From NCBI GenBank assembly GCA_018383375.1, contig JAHAWW010000310.1:1-26945 (forward strand): a DNA stretch of 26,945 nt, read 5' to 3'. The notes beneath the pieces were generated by a model. It was not told the DNA's origin. It did no database searches and worked only from the letters and a program-made list of their open reading frames with translations. Positions 23,768 through 26,945 of this stretch are shown here, in pieces. The position numbers and the translations under genes were made by a program. The first letter of the stretch is position 1; every line of letters begins with the position of its first letter. The DNA is from Prevotellamassilia sp. Its GTDB lineage: Bacteria > Bacteroidota > Bacteroidia > Bacteroidales > Bacteroidaceae.

Positions 23768-24606
23768 GCTTGGTGGCGTGGTTTGCGATGTTTGCGTTTG
23801 AACAGGTTTTTCAGATACAGCGCGACGAACTTGAGGCTTTTGTGATGGCAACTCAGGCCGAGTGTGCGCCTCATCATGCCGTAATGATGCAGCAGGTGGC
23901 CGTTGAGGCCTTCCAGACGGCAGGCGTTGGCACACTCCAGGTAGATGTGATAGCGGCGAATGGCGCGGTTGAGGTCTGTGCCGTCATTGGAATAGTTTTG
24001 TGTGATGACGAATGGCAGCAGACACAGGCCGTCGTTGATTTGCCTCACTTTCTGCAAAAACTGGAAATCGGCAAAGTCCAGATAGATGCGTTCGTCATAT
24101 CCGCCGGCCTCGAGAAAAAGTGACGTGGGTATGCACAGGCCGCTGTTGATGACGATGAAGTCTCTGAGTGAATAGGTGCCGCTCTTGATGTCTTTGGGCG
24201 TTTTCTTCCAGACCGACGGCATATAGGGACTGAACGGCTGACCCAATGCCGTGACGGAGATGGGCGCCGTCACACCGGCGAAGTCAAGGGCATCAAGATA
24301 GGCTTGGAAGGCTTCGGGAGGGAATGTGGTGTCGTCGTCGAGCAGGAGAATTCTTTTGTAGCCCAATTCGTTGGCCCTTTGGGCCGTTAGATTATAGGCT
24401 TTGGGCAGGCCGCTGTTTTGCGTGTCTCTGACGTAAATGGCCCGGGGGCAGAGCGTGGCGATGTTTTCTTGGGCGAAGGTGGCCGGCGAGTTGTCGTAGA
24501 CTACAAACTCCTCAATGCCGTTGGGCTTAATCAACGACAAATAGGTGGCCGACTCACTCAAGTGTGCCTGATATAAAACGATGACCGGGAGTATGCTGTT
24601 TGCCAT
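23764..24606 (-). CDS. GT2-like glycosyltransferase
   Basis: A 280-residue glycosyltransferase. The N-terminus LPVIVLYQAHLSES and the motif LLLDDDTTFPPEAF, with the DDD at 90-92 as the likely metal-binding DxD, resemble the GT2 family members related to galactofuranosyl and rhamnosyl transferases. The sugar specificity cannot be read. It follows the polymerase gene by 20 bp if the ATG at 24606 is used; another in-frame ATG at 24648 would overlap the polymerase gene by 22 nt and lacks family-like sequence, so the shorter form is preferred. Its stop overlaps the next glycosyltransferase by 4 nt. Confidence 0.88.
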   Translation of the reverse strand: MANSILPVIVLYQAHLSESATYLSLIKPNGIEEFVVYDNSPATFAQENIATLCPRAIYVRDTQNSGLPKAYNLTAQRANELGYKRILLLDDDTTFPPEAFQAYLDALDFAGVTAPISVTALGQPFSPYMPSVWKKTPKDIKSGTYSLRDFIVINSGLCIPTSLFLEAGGYDERIYLDFADFQFLQKVRQINDGLCLLPFVITQNYSNDGTDLNRAIRRYHIYLECANACRLEGLNGHLLHHYGMMRRTLGLSCHHKSLKFVALYLKNLFKRKHRKPRHQA

Positions 24607-24626
24607 GTCTTTTCTCGTTTGTGGGC

Positions 24627-25673
24627 TTAAACATTCAGGTTGAGCCATTGGTTGTAGAGCACGTCTATGGCCAGAATGGCCGTGGCGAAGAGCAGCAGGA
24701 GTATTTGGCCGGCTATGCGCGGGCGGATGGCATAGATAATGTAGGGGAAGAGGATGATTTCCACCACGCCAAAGATTTCTGAAACTCTGAATGCCAACAC
24801 CGGCAAGAAGGCCAGCATGGCGAAACTGATAATCGAAAGGGCGTAAATCTTCAGGAAAAGCGACATCTGCGGGAAATGGCGCTTAATCAAGTCATACTTC
24901 CACAACAAAAAGTAATACAGCGCCAGTTTGAGCAGTGACACGATGTTGAAAAGGTTGATTTCGTCCATGTTCATCATGCCCGAGTCGCGCATCTCCTCAT
25001 AGAGTTCGAGCTTGTCTTGTATGCCGGGAATGGGAATGGCCGAGAGCCAGCCGATGTTGCTGGGCGAGACCACATAAGCCGCCAGAGGCAACACGATGAG
25101 TGCCAATTTCCAGCGGTCAGAGAGTTCGTTGCAGCCCAAAAATGCCAGCGGTAGCAACACGATGGCCGAGTAGTGGAAAAAGATGGCCACGCCAATCATC
25201 AGGGCATAGGCCAACCGCTTTTTCTCAATCAGAAATTGCAAGGCCAGAATGAAGATGCCCGTCGCCACGGCCACACGGATTTGCGTGGTATTCTGGAGAA
25301 TGAAAAAGTGACTCATCCACACGGCCATCGACAAGAACCACAGTTTCGTGTTGCGGCTCACGGCATAGGCCATGAGGGGGATGGACAAGAAGGCATATAT
25401 AATCAGCACGCCGCGCATACCACCCAGCCAACTCTGAGCGATGTCGGAGATGAAATAAAACGAGGGCTCCACCAAGATGTTGCCGGCATAGAAAAATTTC
25501 TCGTATTCGCCCGAGTCCTTGTCCAGACCAATGGGGCGCAGACCCACAATCAGCACCAGCACCACGGCAATGGCCACGTAGGCGCCCACGACGTATTTGT
25601 CCTTCTCCTTGTCCATAAACGACAGGAAAAGCACCAGACAAAACAGGCAGACGTATATGCCGAAGAAAATCAT
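24627..25673 (-). CDS. EpsG-like polysaccharide polymerase
   Basis: A 348-residue polytopic membrane protein with about nine to ten predicted helices. After the first helix and the DKEKDK loop comes a second helix followed by GLRPIGLDKDSGEYEKFF (45-62), which matches the G-x-R-x(n)-D-x-D-x-x-Y pattern of the EpsG family, proteins that act as Wzy-type polymerases of exopolysaccharide or O-antigen repeat units. It sits between the chain-length regulator and two glycosyltransferases, the expected context for a Wzy-dependent pathway. Sequence conservation in this family is low, so the assignment rests on topology, motif and neighbours. Confidence 0.85.
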   Translation of the reverse strand: MIFFGIYVCLFCLVLFLSFMDKEKDKYVVGAYVAIAVVLVLIVGLRPIGLDKDSGEYEKFFYAGNILVEPSFYFISDIAQSWLGGMRGVLIIYAFLSIPLMAYAVSRNTKLWFLSMAVWMSHFFILQNTTQIRVAVATGIFILALQFLIEKKRLAYALMIGVAIFFHYSAIVLLPLAFLGCNELSDRWKLALIVLPLAAYVVSPSNIGWLSAIPIPGIQDKLELYEEMRDSGMMNMDEINLFNIVSLLKLALYYFLLWKYDLIKRHFPQMSLFLKIYALSIISFAMLAFLPVLAFRVSEIFGVVEIILFPYIIYAIRPRIAGQILLLLFATAILAIDVLYNQWLNLNV

Positions 25674-25704
25674 AGGCGGAGTGAGGGTGAGTGTGGGTTA
25701 GGGC

Positions 25705-26757
25705 TTACCATTTGAGGCTCTTGTCTTTGACCAACAAGACCACGGAGGTGATGGCAAAACACACCATCAGCATCGTGATGATGAAAAACAAGCGTTTCGG
25801 GCCGGCCGGCTTGACGGGTACGGAGGCAGCTTGCACGGTGGTGAACACGGGTGTGCGCTCCAAGACTTTGCTCTCTGCGGCTACACACTGGCTCTGTAGC
25901 TTGGTGTAGATGGCGTATGCCCCCTGCATATCTTCTTCCATCTGACTTTGACGGGTTTTCATACTCGCCAGGTCAAGCTCTTGGTGCGTGTCGGCAAAGG
26001 TGCTGTAGGCCTTTTGCTTTTTGAGGTAGTCTTTTTCGGCCAAGTCTCTCACCTTGACCAGATGGGCCAGTTCTTGGCGCGCTTTTTTTGTGCGGTAGTC
26101 GGTCATGTGGCGCTGTAGGGCGTTTTTGACCGAGTCGGCCAGGGTGGTGGCCACCAGAGGGTCGAGGGCCTGGGTCTTTATGGTGATGACTTGCGTCTTT
26201 TTGTCTACGTCGCAACTGATGCTTTTGGCGATGCTTCGGGCCATGGCGTCTTGCTCTTTGGTCAGTCTGAAGGGGTCGATGTCGTAGCGCCCGTTCTTTT
26301 TGGCGGCAATGGGTTTGCCTTCACCCGAACTCCACCACGGGCTGGGCGCCTGGGTGGTGAGATAGTCGGCCAGTGCACCGTGCCACTTTCCGTCAGCCGT
26401 GGTCACTTGCATATCAAAAAATGGCACGATGAAGTCTTTGCTCTCAATCAGGTCGGGGTAAAACAGCGGGATGATGGCGTCTTCAGAGTTCATCATACTC
26501 GACAGGTCGATGCCCACCATTGAGGCCATGCCAGAGAACTTCGACATCTTGTCGTTGCTGCTTGTCTCCGGTGCCAAGATGATTTCCACCTCATAGTAGC
26601 GCGGTTGGCTGTAGATGTAGACGGCCGACAACACCAGCACGATGAGCATCGGCAGGATATAATGGCGTTTCCGCTCGCGCAGACTCCGATAGACGAGGTC
26701 GAGACGCACTTCCCGTTGCATTACTGACTCGGCTTGTGGGTTTTGGTTTGCTTCCAT
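25705..26757 (-). CDS. Wzz-like polysaccharide chain-length determinant
   Basis: A 350-residue inner membrane protein of the Wzz/PCP (polysaccharide copolymerase) class. One transmembrane helix lies near residues 33-50 and another near 321-343. The large periplasmic part between them has coiled-coil character around 210-300 (KKARQELAHLVKVRDLAEKD). The proline-rich segment PVKPAGPKR just before the second helix is characteristic. There is no C-terminal tyrosine kinase domain, so it is a PCP-1-like form that sets chain length in the Wzx/Wzy pathway. The frame extends 37 codons further upstream, but the ATG at 26757 leaves 38 bp to the previous gene and a sensible N-terminus. It precedes the polymerase by 31 bp. 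Confidence 0.9.
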   Translation of the reverse strand: MEANQNPQAESVMQREVRLDLVYRSLRERKRHYILPMLIVLVLSAVYIYSQPRYYEVEIILAPETSSNDKMSKFSGMASMVGIDLSSMMNSEDAIIPLFYPDLIESKDFIVPFFDMQVTTADGKWHGALADYLTTQAPSPWWSSGEGKPIAAKKNGRYDIDPFRLTKEQDAMARSIAKSISCDVDKKTQVITIKTQALDPLVATTLADSVKNALQRHMTDYRTKKARQELAHLVKVRDLAEKDYLKKQKAYSTFADTHQELDLASMKTRQSQMEEDMQGAYAIYTKLQSQCVAAESKVLERTPVFTTVQAASVPVKPAGPKRLFFIITMLMVCFAITSVVLLVKDKSLKW

Positions 26758-26795
26758 AGATGGCGGTTTACTATATAAACGTTCAAGGACGGCAC

Positions 26796-26945
26796 TTATT
26801 TTGTCCAGATGCCTTTGGCGTGCCCCTTGAGCAGTTTGTTGACTTGTAGATAATTGGTCACGGCACAAATCAGATTGACGATGATGAGGGCCGCGACTAT
26901 GCCTTCCAGCCCCATTCCCTTCAGGCCGCCAATGGCCAGTGGCAC
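26796..26945 (-). CDS. Polysaccharide flippase, C-terminal end (partial)
   Basis: The last 49 codons of a gene that continues past the right edge, ending in TAA at 26796. The visible peptide has a small, hydrophobic, glycine-containing stretch (PLAIGGLKGMGLEGIVAAL), a membrane segment and then a short basic cytoplasmic tail ending GHAKGIWTK. This pattern fits the C-terminus of Wzx-type flippases, which move lipid-linked repeat units across the inner membrane, and the neighbouring wzz and polymerase genes agree. The evidence is thin because only about a tenth of the gene is present. Confidence 0.55.
   Translation of the reverse strand: MPLAIGGLKGMGLEGIVAALIIVNLICAVTNYLQVNKLLKGHAKGIWTK

Overview
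The window looks like a chromosomal segment from a Bacteroidales bacterium, most likely Prevotellaceae. The reasons are a SusC/SusD pair with Bacteroidota-type lipoprotein signals, promoters that fit the Bacteroidota -33 TTTG / -7 TAnnTTTG rule, an EpsG-type polysaccharide locus, and a division and cell-wall cluster ending in a GatB/YqeY gene. The genus is inferred from general protein similarity and was not searched. Every protein gene but one (recO) lies on the minus strand, so gene order below is given in the direction of transcription, from high to low coordinates.

Right end (26945 to 23054): the end of a surface-polysaccharide locus. It holds the C-terminus of a probable flippase cut by the window edge, a Wzz-like chain-length protein, an EpsG-like polymerase and two glycosyltransferases, closed by a bidirectional terminator. 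recO runs toward it on the plus strand. Between recO and the next block, a very clear promoter drives tRNA-Glu(UUC) and rpsT, which ends in an intrinsic terminator.

Middle (21307 to 14371): serine acetyltransferase, a THUMP-domain RNA methyltransferase with a long RG-rich tail, a secreted S9 prolyl peptidase, RidA, a LOG-family protein and murG, then an 18-bp-stem terminator.

Division cluster (13613 to 6664): murC, ftsQ, ftsA, two consecutive ftsZ paralogues, and yqeY. The tandem ftsZ pair is the most unusual thing here. Both proteins keep the GTP-binding signature and share an unusual C-terminal block (consensus Y-x-F-x-L-x-D-L-D-N-E-E), but the second copy has lost the Asn of the T7 catalytic loop. 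The arrangement suggests a canonical FtsZ plus a diverged partner filament protein. murG is separated from murC by about 760 bp and a terminator, and ftsW and murD are absent from the window.

Left end (6051 to 197): a susC-susD-lipoprotein operon with a well-matched promoter and a leader of about 185 nt, ending in a terminator hairpin. It has no glycoside hydrolase or regulator inside the window. The gap between yqeY and susC carries a cluster of REP-like hairpins. A second family of short repeats with fixed spacing occurs in two distant intergenic regions (about 14.2 kb and 22.9 kb). I found no CRISPR array, insertion sequence, prophage or rRNA.
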